Below, in pieces: positions 33,930-44,975 of a stretch of DNA of 64,000 nt. The stretch comes from Rohdeia sp041398665. GTDB taxonomy: Bacteria > Planctomycetota > UBA1135 > GCA-002686595. Under the pieces are notes generated by a model, which saw nothing but the letters and a program-made list of their open reading frames with translations, ran no database searches and was not told the DNA's origin. Where the stretch lies: positions 1-64,000 of the forward strand of contig JAWKUH010000005.1 of assembly GCA_041398665.1 (NCBI GenBank), given 5' to 3'. Position 1 is the first letter of the stretch; the number at the start of each line of letters is the position of its first letter. Position numbers and translations under genes: made by a program.

Positions 33930-35471
33930 TCACGCCCGAGGCGCGGCGTCCTCCTCCGTCGGCGCTGCGGCGCCCTCGCCGCTCTCGTCGGTCTGCTGCC
34001 GGTGCGGACGCATCGCCGGGAAGAGCAGCACGTCGCGGATCGACGGCTGGTCGCACAGCACCATCACGAGGCGGTCGATGCCGATGCCGAGGCCCGCGGT
34101 CGGCGGCATGCCGTACTCGAGCGCCTGGACGTAGTCGACGTCGACCTCGCCCGGAGCCTCGGGATCCTTGCTCGCGACCTGTTCCTCGAAGCGGCGGTGC
34201 TGCTCGGCGGGGTCGTTGAGCTCGCTGAAGCCGTTGCCGAGCTCCATGCCGGCGACGAACAGCTCGAGCCGCTCCGCCACGCGCGGGTCGTCGGGCGACG
34301 CCTTCGAGAGCGGACTGATCTCGATGGGGTAGTCGACGACGAAGATCGGGCCGGTGAGGTGCTTCTCGACCGTGGCCTCGTAGACGTCGTTGGCGAGCTT
34401 GAAGTACGCGGAACCACCCTGCTCGGCGGCGGCGATCAGCCCGCGGTCGAGCTCGAGTTCCCTCGCCTTCGCGATCACCGCGGGCCGGTCGTGGAAGTCG
34501 CAGCCCGCGTGCTCGGCGAAGAGGTCCATGTACTTCCTGCGCGGGAAGGGCGCGGTGAGGTCGTAGGACACGTCGCCGTAGGTGATCTTCCCGGTGCCGT
34601 GGAGTTCCTGCGCGAGTCCCGACACGATCCGCTCGAAGATCTCGATCATGCGGCGGTAGTCGGCCTGGGCCTCGTACAGCTCGAGCATCGTGAACTCGGG
34701 GTTGTGGCGCAGCGACAAGCCCTCGTTGCGGAAGTTGCGGCTGAACTCGAACACGCGCTCGAGGCCGCCGACGATGCAGCGCTTGAGGTAGAGCTCCGGC
34801 GCGATGCGCAGGAACAGGTCCATGCCCAGCGCGTTGTGGTGCGTCACGAAGGGGCGCGCCGCCGCGCCGCCCGCGATGGGGTGCAGCGTCGGCGTCTCGA
34901 CCTCGAGGTAGCCCTCGTCCTCGAGGTAGCGGCGGATCCACGACAGCACCTTCGCGCGCTTCACGAAGACGTCGGCGACGCCCTCGCTCGACCACAGGTC
35001 GACGTAGCGGCGGCGGTAGCGGATCTCCTTGTCCGCGAGGCCGTGCCACTTCTCGGGCGGCGGCGCGACGCTCTTCGCGAGCAGCGCCACCTCGGTCGCC
35101 CACACCGTCGGCTCGCCCTTCTGCGTGAAGCCGACCTCGCCGGTGATGCCGACGAGATCGCCGCCGTCGAGGAGCTTGCGGTCGGGCCACCACGCCTCGA
35201 GGCGGCCCTTCTGCATGGCGACCTGCACGGTGCCGCTTCGGTCGCGGACCGGTGCGAAGACGAGCTTGCCGAAGTCGCGGAGCGACAACAGGCGGCCGGC
35301 GATCGTCACGGTGCGGCCGATGGTGGAGCCCGGTGTCTCCGGCGTGCCGACCTCGGCCAGGAGCTCGCGGATCGGCTCGGCGACGACGCCGCGCGCCGGG
35401 TAGGGGTCCTTGCCCTCGGCGCGCAGGCGCTCGATCTTCTGGAGTCGGTCGTGGTGGGCGAGCTCGGTCAT
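33930..35471 (-). CDS. lysS: lysyl-tRNA synthetase (class II)
   Basis: A 513-residue product. The anticodon-binding OB fold has GSTIGRTVTIAGRLLSLRDFG. Class II motif 2 is RNFRNEGLSLRHNPEFTMLE and motif 3 is GLGIGIDRLVMVLCDQPSIR. It charges tRNA-Lys with lysine. The ATG at 35471 is preceded by a strong ribosome-binding site (AGAAGGAG), so this gene is translated from an ordinary leader. A tandem repeat and the tRNA-Ala terminator lie upstream. An acidic tail of about 25 residues (ESGEGAAAPTEEDAAPRA) follows motif 3. Confidence 0.97.
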   Translation of the reverse strand: MTELAHHDRLQKIERLRAEGKDPYPARGVVAEPIRELLAEVGTPETPGSTIGRTVTIAGRLLSLRDFGKLVFAPVRDRSGTVQVAMQKGRLEAWWPDRKLLDGGDLVGITGEVGFTQKGEPTVWATEVALLAKSVAPPPEKWHGLADKEIRYRRRYVDLWSSEGVADVFVKRAKVLSWIRRYLEDEGYLEVETPTLHPIAGGAAARPFVTHHNALGMDLFLRIAPELYLKRCIVGGLERVFEFSRNFRNEGLSLRHNPEFTMLELYEAQADYRRMIEIFERIVSGLAQELHGTGKITYGDVSYDLTAPFPRRKYMDLFAEHAGCDFHDRPAVIAKARELELDRGLIAAAEQGGSAYFKLANDVYEATVEKHLTGPIFVVDYPIEISPLSKASPDDPRVAERLELFVAGMELGNGFSELNDPAEQHRRFEEQVASKDPEAPGEVDVDYVQALEYGMPPTAGLGIGIDRLVMVLCDQPSIRDVLLFPAMRPHRQQTDESGEGAAAPTEEDAAPRA

Positions 35472-35559
35472 GATCGCTCTCCTTCTGCTCGGACCGCACA
35501 GGGTGGCCCGGCGCGCGTGCGGTCCCAAGCCAAAAGCGCGCGCGCGGCGCGCGTGGGAG

Positions 35560-35657
35560 CCCCGGTCCGTCGCGCGGCAGCGGGCCCCGGTCCGTCGCGC
35601 GGCAGCGGGCCCCGGTCCGTCGCGCGGCCGCGGGCCCGGTCCGTCGCGCGGCCACAG
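35560..35657. repeat. tandem repeat, 25-bp period, about four copies
   Basis: The unit CCCCGGTCCGTCGCGCGGC plus AGCGGG starts at 35560, 35585 and 35610, with a fourth, decayed copy from 35635 that has lost a C. The third and fourth copies change AG to CG or CA at the same place. It lies between the tRNA-Ala terminator and the lysS leader, in the likely promoter region of lysS. Copy number may vary between strains. Confidence 0.85.
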
Positions 35658-35670
35658 GACGGTCCGCTCC

Positions 35671-35716
35671 GAAAACGACTCGGCCGCGTCCGCCCGCTGG
35701 GCGCCGCGGCCGAGTC
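35671..35716 (-). terminator. intrinsic terminator of tRNA-Ala
   Basis: On the minus strand a perfect 12-bp stem (GACTCGGCCGCG with its complement, 16-nt loop) is followed directly by GTTTTC. It begins 9 nt after the tRNA CCA end. This is one of the few hairpins in the window followed by a T-run. Confidence 0.8.
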
Positions 35717-35724
35717 CTGTGCGG

Positions 35725-35799
35725 TGGTGGAGGATAGGGGAGTCGAACCCTGACCTCTACAATGCCATTGTAGCGCTCTACCAGCTGAGCTAATCCCCC
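35725..35799 (-). tRNA. tRNA-Ala (anticodon GGC)
   Basis: Read on the minus strand, the acceptor GGGGGAT pairs with ATCCTCC and includes the G3-T70 pair that identifies alanine tRNAs. The D arm has TTAGCTCAGCTGGTAGAGC. The anticodon stem CTACA/TGTAG holds the loop ATGGCAT, giving anticodon GGC. The T arm is GGGTTCGACTCCC. Discriminator A and the CCA end are encoded. A terminator follows at once. Confidence 0.97.
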
Positions 35800-35962
35800 G
35801 CGGGGTCCCTGCGAGCGGCGCCGAACCGAGTCGGCGCGTTCGAGGGCCCGAGAGAATGGCGAGGTGGCCCCGCGAGCGTCAAGGCGAGGGCGGCTTTTTC
35901 GCGCGGTGAGACGCCGGGACGGGAGAGTCGAGCGGCGCGGCCCGCGAGGAGCGACGAGCGCC

Positions 35963-35968
35963 TATCCT
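35963..35968 (+). promoter_or_regulatory. candidate -10 box (TATCCT) of leuS
   Basis: TATCCT lies 48 nt before the GTG start of leuS, giving a leader of about 40 nt. No T-box-like structure and no clear ribosome-binding site is seen in that leader. Confidence 0.4.
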
Positions 35969-36016
35969 CTTCGGCCCGCACGGAGCGCGCGTCGACGCGC
36001 GCCGCGGCCCCGACAC

Positions 36017-38620
<2,604 letters not shown>

Positions 38621-38768
38621 CCCCGCGCCCCGTCGCCGTCGTCGAGCGACCCACACCTCTCACCGTCAATACGCGCCGTCGGGGTTGAACTCGACGGAGG
38701 CCGCCGTACACGCTAGTTCACCGTCCCCGAAGAACCGCTCGAGAGAGCCACGAGGAGGAGACCCCACG

Positions 38769-39350
38769 ATGACCTTCACCCTTCCCGCCCTGCCGTTCGC
38801 CGCCGACGCCCTCTCGTCCAAGGGGATGAGCGCCGAGACGTTCGAGTACCACCACGGCAAGCACCACAACGCCTACGTCACCAACCTCAACAAGCTGATC
38901 GACGGCACGCCGAACGCCGGCAAGAGCCTCGAGGACATCATCAAGAGCGCCGATGGCGGCCTCTTCAACAACGCCGCGCAGCACTGGAACCACAGCTTCT
39001 TCTGGAACTGCCTGTCGCCGGACGCGAAGGCGAAGCCGACCGGCGCGCTCCTCGCCGCGATCGAGAAGAAGTGGGGCACGTTCGAGCAGTTCAAGACCGA
39101 GTTCTCGGGCAAGGCCGCGACGCTCTTCGGTAGCGGCTGGGCCTTCCTGGTGAAGAAGGGCGACGGGCTCGACATCACCCAGGAGCCGAACGCGGGCTGC
39201 CCGATCAAGTCCGGCCAGCACGCGATCCTGACGCTCGACGTGTGGGAGCACGCCTACTACATCGACCACCGCAACGCGCGGCCCAGCTTCATCGAGAAGT
39301 TCTGGAGCATGTGCAACTGGGACTTCGCGGAGAAGAACTTCGCCGGCTGA
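38769..39350 (+). CDS. sodB: superoxide dismutase, Fe type
   Basis: A 193-residue product. Metal ligands lie in FEYHHGKHHNAYV, AAQHWNHSFFWNCL and LDVWEHAYYIDHRNARP. The glutamine of AAQHWNH and the phrase SFFWNCLSP are typical of iron enzymes; manganese enzymes usually have GGHxNH there. The enzyme dismutates superoxide in the cytosol. A strong ribosome-binding site (GAGGAGG) precedes the ATG at 38769. Upstream, TTGAAC (about 38684) and CTAGTTC (about 38711) could belong to a promoter, but their spacing is not standard. Repeat element R6 follows the stop. Confidence 0.95.
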   Translation: MTFTLPALPFAADALSSKGMSAETFEYHHGKHHNAYVTNLNKLIDGTPNAGKSLEDIIKSADGGLFNNAAQHWNHSFFWNCLSPDAKAKPTGALLAAIEKKWGTFEQFKTEFSGKAATLFGSGWAFLVKKGDGLDITQEPNAGCPIKSGQHAILTLDVWEHAYYIDHRNARPSFIEKFWSMCNWDFAEKNFAG

Positions 39351-39380
39351 GAGACCCCGGTCGGTCGAGCCGAGCGAGGC

Positions 39381-39551
39381 GCGCGGCCTGCCGGCCGCGC
39401 GAGTCCACGCAGATTCACAGGGAGACACAGAGGACACAGAGGGCCGCCTTCGGCGGCGCGCTGCGATCTGCTGTGTTCGCGCCGCCGGAGGCGGCGCCTC
39501 TGTGTCCTCTGTGTCTCCCTGTGATCATGTTCTTCGGCGCCGCAGGCGCCG
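39381..39551. repeat. composite palindromic intergenic element R6
   Basis: Hairpin GCGCGGCC-TGCC-GGCCGCGC (39381-39400) opens the element and CGGCGCC-GCA-GGCGCCG (39535-39551) closes it. Between them is a perfect inverted repeat of 28 nt (39415-39442 and 39497-39524) built from CACAGAGGA words. The 54-nt loop itself holds two GCCGCC hairpins. This is the least decayed copy of the CACAGAG arm type. Confidence 0.85.
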
Positions 39552-39565
39552 TTCGGACATTCGGT

Positions 39566-39594
39566 GCCCGCGGTTCCCGCACGGAACCGCGGGC
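39566..39594 (+). promoter_or_regulatory. perfect inverted repeat upstream of fabG
   Basis: GCCCGCGGTTCC (39566-39577) and GGAACCGCGGGC (39583-39594) pair perfectly around CGCAC. It ends 24 nt before the presumed fabG -10 box. The core GGAACCGCGG also forms the palindrome in the accD leader, so it may be a shared operator of fatty acid genes. Being just another hairpin at the end of R6 is the alternative. Confidence 0.3.
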
Positions 39595-39618
39595 GCCGCT
39601 CCTTCGGTGCGTGCCGGC

Positions 39619-39624
39619 GAGAAT
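39619..39624 (+). promoter_or_regulatory. candidate -10 box (GAGAAT) of fabG, leaderless
   Basis: GAGAAT ends 7 nt before the ATG at 39632. It departs from TANNNT in the first base, but the spacing equals that of the clear leaderless starts. Confidence 0.35.
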
Positions 39625-39631
39625 CACGCGC

Positions 39632-40363
39632 ATGACCACGAACCGCCGAGTCCTCGTCACCGGCGCGAGCCGCGGGATCGGGCGAGCGTGTGCCGTCGCG
39701 CTCGCGCGCAGCGGCTTCGAGGTCGCCGTGCACTACGGCGCGAACCGGGCGGCCGCCCTCGAGGTCGTCTCCGCGATCGAGTCCGCGGGCGGGAGAGCGT
39801 GCGCCGTCGGCTTCGACGTCACCGACCGGGACGCGACCGCCGCCGCGCTCGCCGACGAGGTGGAGCGCGGCGGTGCCTTCTGGGGCGTCGTCACGAGCGC
39901 CGGCGTCACGGCCGACGCACCCTTCGCGGGCATGGACGGCGAGGCCTGGGACCGCGTGCTCAGGACCAACCTCGACGGCTTCTTCAACACCGTGAAGCCG
40001 CTCGTCATGCCGATGGTCGGCCTCCGCTCGGGCGGACGCGTCGTCGCCATGTCGAGCGTGACGGGCCTCCTCGGCAACGCCGGACAGGTCAACTACGCGG
40101 CGAGCAAGGCCGGGCTCGTCGGCGCCGTGAAGTCCCTCGCCAAGGAGCTCGCGAAGCGTCGCATCGCGGTCAACGCCGTCGCGCCGGGCTTCGTCGAGAC
40201 CGACATGACGGCCGGGATCGACGACGCCGTCGTGAAGGAGCGCGTCCCGATGCGGCGCATGGGGACGGTCGAGGAGGTCGCCGCGCTGGTCGTCTACCTG
40301 TTCTCGGACGCCGCGGAGTACCTGACCGGTCAGGCGCTCGCGATCGACGGCGGCATGTCGTGA
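39632..40363 (+). CDS. fabG: 3-oxoacyl-ACP reductase family protein (SDR)
   Basis: A 243-residue classical SDR. VLVTGASRGIGRACAVALA is the cofactor motif. The catalytic residues are Ser in VVAMSSVTGLLGN and Tyr/Lys in YAASKAGLVG. IAVNAVAPGFVETDM and YLTGQALAIDGGMS are typical FabG endings. The NNAG motif reads TSAG here. It most likely reduces 3-oxoacyl-ACP with NADPH in fatty acid elongation, though FabG-like enzymes with other ketone substrates are common and no acpP or fabF is adjacent. Confidence 0.85.
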   Translation: MTTNRRVLVTGASRGIGRACAVALARSGFEVAVHYGANRAAALEVVSAIESAGGRACAVGFDVTDRDATAAALADEVERGGAFWGVVTSAGVTADAPFAGMDGEAWDRVLRTNLDGFFNTVKPLVMPMVGLRSGGRVVAMSSVTGLLGNAGQVNYAASKAGLVGAVKSLAKELAKRRIAVNAVAPGFVETDMTAGIDDAVVKERVPMRRMGTVEEVAALVVYLFSDAAEYLTGQALAIDGGMS

Positions 40364-40452
40364 GTGTCGGCCGCGACCTCGGCGACGTCCGCCGAGGACC
40401 GAGTCGTGGGACGAACCGCGTTCCCGGGACGGGACCGCGCGGTCCCCGGAAG

Positions 40453-40458
40453 TAGCAT
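40453..40458 (+). promoter_or_regulatory. candidate -10 box (TAGCAT) of the hybrid kinase
   Basis: TAGCAT is identical to the box before the array gene at 51509. The in-frame ATG at 40457 overlaps this hexamer and therefore cannot be the start if the box is real. The next ATG (40517) gives a leader of about 50 nt. Confidence 0.4.
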
Positions 40459-40516
40459 GGCGCCGCGCCGGTCGCCGGAGCGACGCGGGCGCGACTCGGA
40501 CCCGAACGAGCACTCC

Positions 40517-43500
40517 ATGACCATCGCGCCGAACCGCAGTCGCGCCGTGCGCTCCGTCCTCCTCGTCGACGAGCGCATCGATCGCATGCAGGCGATCGAA
40601 CGCTCCCTGATCTCGATGGGGCTCGCGGTCCAGGCCTGTGCGCGGTTCGAGCAGGCGTTCTACGTCACGGACGCGCCGTGCGACGTGTTGCTCGTCTCGG
40701 CCGAGGCCGCGGAGCGCGCGGGATGGTCGCAGCTCGAGACGCTGCGCTCGGGACCGACGGGGCGGCTCGCCGCCCTGTGCTACGGCGCGCCGGACCAGCT
40801 GGAGTACTTCGCCGACCGCGCGCGCAGCGCGGGGTTCGAGCCCATCGCGCTCGATCCCACCGACGCGGACCTGCTCTTCGGCGACCTCGACGCCTACGTC
40901 GCGCACGCCGCGCCCGCCGTCTGGGTCCTCTCGGCGCAGGAGCGACCGGGCGACCGCACCTGGACGAGCGCGCTCGAACGCGCGGGATTCCGCGTGTCGT
41001 GGATGCACGGCAGCGCCGTCGACGAGAACGCGCGTTCGCGCCCCTTCGGCATCGTCCTGCGCGACGACGCCGAGACGGTCGGCCCCGACTGGCCGTACGA
41101 GGACCTGCGCGAACTGGCGCGCGACGCTCGGCTCGTCGTGCTCGGTCGCGACTCGGAGTCGGAGCGCCGCCGCGCCTGGCGCGACCTCGGGGCGGCGGCC
41201 TACGTGGAGGAGCCCTTCCGGCCCGAGGTGCTGCTCGCGCAGCTGACCGCGGGCACGGAGCGACGCTCGCAGTCCGCGCACGGCCGCGACGGAGCGCTCG
41301 GCGTGCTCTGGATCGGCGTCGACCGCTCGGGTCGCGTCGTGGAGTGGAACGCGGCCGCCGCGGAGTTCCTCGCCGGTCCCGGTGCGTCCGACGTGCTGCC
41401 GCTCGGCGAGCTCAACTGGTTCGACCTCCTGTGCGCGCCCGCGGCGCGCGAGCAGTGCAGCGAACAGCTCGACGCGCTCGCGGCCGGCAAGGTGACGTCC
41501 GCCGTGGGCGAGTGGCCGGTCAGCGCGCACGACGGCGAGGTGCAGTGGCTGCACTGGACCTGTCGGCGCACCGCGGACGGCGAGGACGGCCAGGCGGAGT
41601 GGGTGCTCGTCGGCGTGAGCGACGGCCTGTGGCGACGGTGGATGCGCGGCGACTACGGCGCCGCGGTCGCCGGTGCGGACCGGTGCGGCGACTCGCTGCT
41701 CCTGCTCGACCGTTCGGCGGGCGAGGTCGTCTTCGCCGGGAGTCGCGCGCAGTCGTGGTGGGGCATCGGCCGCGACGAACTCGACCGTTCGCCGCGCTGG
41801 TGGGCGGCGATCGCGAAGAACGACCACGCCTTGATGCGCGGGACGCTCGAGCGGGCGCGGCGCGGCATCGCGGCGCGCTGCGGCTTCGAGCTCGAGTCAC
41901 GCGCGGGCGAGTCGCGGCTGGTGCACGCCCGGCTCTTCATGCTCGAACCGGACGAGCGCGGTCCCGCGCTGGTCGCGGTCCTGCTGTCGGAGATCGGCGA
42001 GGGCAGCGTCGAGGAACCGGAGCGCGCCGCGGACGACTTCTCGATCGAGCGGCTGCTCACGGCGGCCCCGATCGTCCCGTTCTCGATCGACGCGCGCGGT
42101 CACCTCTCGCTGGCGGACTCCGACCTCGCGGCCGAGCTCGGCCTGGTCGACGACGACGGTCGGCAGCTCGAGCTCGACGTCCGCAAGGAACTCCCCGCGC
42201 TGACCGAGCGCCTCCAGGAGGCGTTCGACGGGCGCGGCTTCTCCGTGCCGATCGACATCGGCGAGCGCCACGTCGAACTCTCGCTCTGGCCGCGCTTCGA
42301 CGACCAGGGCGAGGTCGTGCTGCTCGGCGGCGTCGCCGTCGACACGTCCGACAGCCGGCGCGTGCGCGACGCGCTGCGCGTCCTGGTCGAGTCGACGACC
42401 GCGGTCACGGGTCGTCAGTTCTTCCACAAGCTCGTGCACGGACTGGTGCGCGCGCTCGGCGTGCGTCACGCGTACCTCGCGGAGCGCGCCGACGACGAGA
42501 GCGACCGCCTGCGCGTCGTGTCGTGCTGGGCGGCGGGCGAGTACGAGGAGGGCGAGATCGTCGCCACGGGTCGGCGGCCGGAGGTCGACGTCCTCTCGGG
42601 CGTCGTCACGCGCCTCGGCCGCGCCGACGCGGTGGTGCGCTGCACCGGCTTCCCGTTCGTCGGCGAGGTGGCGGGGTGGATCGGCGTGCCGGTGCGCGAC
42701 TCGGTCGGCGAGGTCGTCGGCGTGCTCGCGCTCGCGCACGACCGGGCGCTCGACGCCGCCATCTTCGACGACGGTCTCCTGGCGCTGCTCGCGTCGCGCG
42801 CGGGTGCCGAGCTCGAGCGGCAGCGCTCCGACGCGCTGCTCGAGAAGTCGCGCGGACGCTGGCGCTCGCTCGTCCGGCACATGCCCGACATCGTCGCGAC
42901 GGTGACCGAGGACGGCACGGTCACCTTCGCCAACGGGCTCTTCCGCACCGGCGACTCGATCTACGCGACGTGCGCGCCGGAGCACCGGTCGGACCTCGAG
43001 CGTCAGGTGCGCTCCGTCTTCCTGAGCGGCGACTCGCGGTCCTGCGAGTACCGCTACTTCGAGGTCGGCCAGCCCGACATCTGGTTCCACGCGCGCATCG
43101 GTTCGTACGAGAGCGAGGAGGGGGAGAGCCCCGAGGTCGTCCTCATCTCGACCGACGTGACGGAGCGCAAACTCGCCGAGGAGCGCGCGCGCGTGCGCGG
43201 CGAGATGGAGATGCTCGTGACGTCGATCTCGACGGGCTTCATCAACGTCGAGCCCGACGACGTCGACCGTCAGATCGAGATCGCCGTGGCGCAGATCGGT
43301 CACCGCTCGGGCGCCGACCGCTGCTGGTTCTACGAACTCGCGGGGGACGCGCTCGTGCTGCGCCACGGTTGGCGCCGCGGCACGACGACGTCGATCGAGG
43401 AGCACATCACGGTCGAGCACGGCTCGATGGGCTGGCTCGTCCCGCTCGCGGCCGCGGGGAGCGAGGTCGAGGTCCGCGGCGGACTCCTGTGCGGCGAGTT

Positions 43501-44932
43501 CACGGGCGAGCTCGAACCCGAGGACCGGCGCGTCTTCGCTCCCGGCGTGCGGACGCTCGTCTCGGTGCCCGTCATGCGCGGCCGCGAGGTGCAGGGCATC
43601 TTGGGCTTCGACACGGCGCGGCGCGACCTCGAGTGGGACCGCGCCGTCGTCGCGCTGTTCAAGCTGCTCGGCGACGTCTTCGCCAACGTGCTCGAACGCC
43701 AGCGCGTCGAGCGCGAGCGCGAGGTGCTCTCGCTGCAGCTGCGCCAGATGCAGAAGCTCGAGGCGATCGGCACGCTGGCCGGCGGCGTCGCGCACGACTT
43801 CAACAACCTCCTCATGGGCATCGGCGGTCACGCCGAACTCATCGGTCGCGCCGCCGACGACCCCGGCATCCGCCGCGAGGCCGACACGATCCGCAAGGCG
43901 GCGAAGCAGGGCTCGAAGCTGACGCGACAGCTCCTCGACTTCGCGCGCCGCGGCGAGACGCAGGTCGTCGCCGTGGACATCGAGCACGTCGTCACCGAGG
44001 TGGCACAGCTCCTCGAGCGCACGCTCGCGAAGAACATCGCGGTCCGCAAGGACTTCCGGTCGGACGGCGCCGTCGTGCTCGGCGACCCGATGGAGCTCCA
44101 CCAGGTCGTCCTCAACCTCGCCGTCAACGCCGGCGACGCGATGGAGGAATCGGGCGGCACGCTCACGATCGGCACGTCGATCACCGAGATCCGCGCCGAC
44201 GAGACGCACCTCTTCCCGGGGCTCGATCCCGGCAGCTACGTGCGCCTGTTCGTCGCCGACACCGGCAGCGGGATGACCGACGAGCAGATGGCGCGCATCT
44301 TCGAGCCGTTCTTCACGACCAAGCCGCAGGGCAAGGGCACCGGCATGGGCCTCTCGCTCGTGTACGGCATCGTGCGCTCGGTCGGCGGTCGCGTCGACGT
44401 GCACTCGCGCGTCGGCGAGGGCACGACCTTCGAGATCCTGCTCCCGCTCGCGAGCGGCGAGGCGGCCACGGTCGTCGAGGAGGTCGAGCCCGAGGTGCGC
44501 GAGGGCACGGGGCGCGTGCTCGTCGTCGACGACGAGGAGATCGTGCGCGAGGCCGCGGTCGAGATGACGCGCGCGCTGGGGTACGAGGTGGTCGGAGTCG
44601 ACGGTGCGGAGGCGGCGCTCGCGCTGCTCGCCGAGGACGCGAACTTCGACTGCATGCTCGTCGACCTGCGCATGCCGGGACTCGACGGCGTGCAGCTGCT
44701 CGAGCGACTGCGCGACTCGGAGGTCGCCGTGCCGGCGATCCTGTGCAGCGGCGGCGGGTGGGAGCAGTACCTCACGCGCATCGGCGAACTCGAACTCGCC
44801 GCCTTCCTGCGCAAGCCGTTCCAGCTCGCCGAGCTGTCGAGCGTCCTGGCACAGGTGACGACCTCCGTCGAGCCGCAGCGCCCCGCCGGGGCGCGCAGCG
44901 GCGAGGCGGGCTCGGTGCCGGGCCGCGGCTGA
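40517..44932 (+). CDS. hybrid sensor histidine kinase, PAS/GAF-rich, with terminal receiver
   Basis: A 1471-residue product without clear membrane segments. Order: a degenerate receiver-like domain (residues about 12-125), PAS-like domains (about 260-370, 389-500, 515-620), a GAF domain (about 623-775), another PAS (about 783-895), a second GAF (about 895-1065), then HisKA with the phospho-histidine H1093 in GGVAHDFNNLL. The HATPase domain has HQVVLNLAVNAGDAM, VADTGSGM and GKGTGMGLSLVYG. A C-terminal receiver follows, with phospho-acceptor D1383 in MLVDLRMPG and a lysine in FLRKPFQ. No response regulator or DNA-binding gene is next to it. It probably senses cytosolic or small-molecule signals. 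The tandem paralogue array starts 43 nt after its stop. Confidence 0.9.
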   Translation: MTIAPNRSRAVRSVLLVDERIDRMQAIERSLISMGLAVQACARFEQAFYVTDAPCDVLLVSAEAAERAGWSQLETLRSGPTGRLAALCYGAPDQLEYFADRARSAGFEPIALDPTDADLLFGDLDAYVAHAAPAVWVLSAQERPGDRTWTSALERAGFRVSWMHGSAVDENARSRPFGIVLRDDAETVGPDWPYEDLRELARDARLVVLGRDSESERRRAWRDLGAAAYVEEPFRPEVLLAQLTAGTERRSQSAHGRDGALGVLWIGVDRSGRVVEWNAAAAEFLAGPGASDVLPLGELNWFDLLCAPAAREQCSEQLDALAAGKVTSAVGEWPVSAHDGEVQWLHWTCRRTADGEDGQAEWVLVGVSDGLWRRWMRGDYGAAVAGADRCGDSLLLLDRSAGEVVFAGSRAQSWWGIGRDELDRSPRWWAAIAKNDHALMRGTLERARRGIAARCGFELESRAGESRLVHARLFMLEPDERGPALVAVLLSEIGEGSVEEPERAADDFSIERLLTAAPIVPFSIDARGHLSLADSDLAAELGLVDDDGRQLELDVRKELPALTERLQEAFDGRGFSVPIDIGERHVELSLWPRFDDQGEVVLLGGVAVDTSDSRRVRDALRVLVESTTAVTGRQFFHKLVHGLVRALGVRHAYLAERADDESDRLRVVSCWAAGEYEEGEIVATGRRPEVDVLSGVVTRLGRADAVVRCTGFPFVGEVAGWIGVPVRDSVGEVVGVLALAHDRALDAAIFDDGLLALLASRAGAELERQRSDALLEKSRGRWRSLVRHMPDIVATVTEDGTVTFANGLFRTGDSIYATCAPEHRSDLERQVRSVFLSGDSRSCEYRYFEVGQPDIWFHARIGSYESEEGESPEVVLISTDVTERKLAEERARVRGEMEMLVTSISTGFINVEPDDVDRQIEIAVAQIGHRSGADRCWFYELAGDALVLRHGWRRGTTTSIEEHITVEHGSMGWLVPLAAAGSEVEVRGGLLCGEFTGELEPEDRRVFAPGVRTLVSVPVMRGREVQGILGFDTARRDLEWDRAVVALFKLLGDVFANVLERQRVEREREVLSLQLRQMQKLEAIGTLAGGVAHDFNNLLMGIGGHAELIGRAADDPGIRREADTIRKAAKQGSKLTRQLLDFARRGETQVVAVDIEHVVTEVAQLLERTLAKNIAVRKDFRSDGAVVLGDPMELHQVVLNLAVNAGDAMEESGGTLTIGTSITEIRADETHLFPGLDPGSYVRLFVADTGSGMTDEQMARIFEPFFTTKPQGKGTGMGLSLVYGIVRSVGGRVDVHSRVGEGTTFEILLPLASGEAATVVEEVEPEVREGTGRVLVVDDEEIVREAAVEMTRALGYEVVGVDGAEAALALLAEDANFDCMLVDLRMPGLDGVQLLERLRDSEVAVPAILCSGGGWEQYLTRIGELELAAFLRKPFQLAELSSVLAQVTTSVEPQRPAGARSGEAGSVPGRG

Positions 44933-44963
44933 CCGCGGGCGACACGGCGGTGGGGCGGCGCGC

Positions 44964-44969
44964 TACCCT
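44964..44969 (+). promoter_or_regulatory. -10 box (TACCCT) of array unit 1, leaderless
   Basis: TACCCT ends 6 nt before the GTG start at 44976. It lies 31 nt after the kinase stop, so the array has its own promoter. Confidence 0.55.
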
Positions 44970-44975
44970 CGCAGC

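Noticed and set aside
35864..36016. Upstream ATG of leuS adding 51 residues
   Set aside because: The added sequence is arginine-rich, spans the -10 box and is absent from known LeuRS N-termini.
39381..39551. Insertion sequence or MITE with an internal transposase relic
   Set aside because: No target duplication, no conserved terminal repeat separate from the capping hairpin and no transposase-like sequence is seen. A mobile origin is kept only as a hypothesis.
40457..40516. ATG at 40457 as start of the hybrid kinase
   Set aside because: It is part of the presumed -10 hexamer TAGCAT, and the extra 20 residues are arginine-rich and unlike a domain start.
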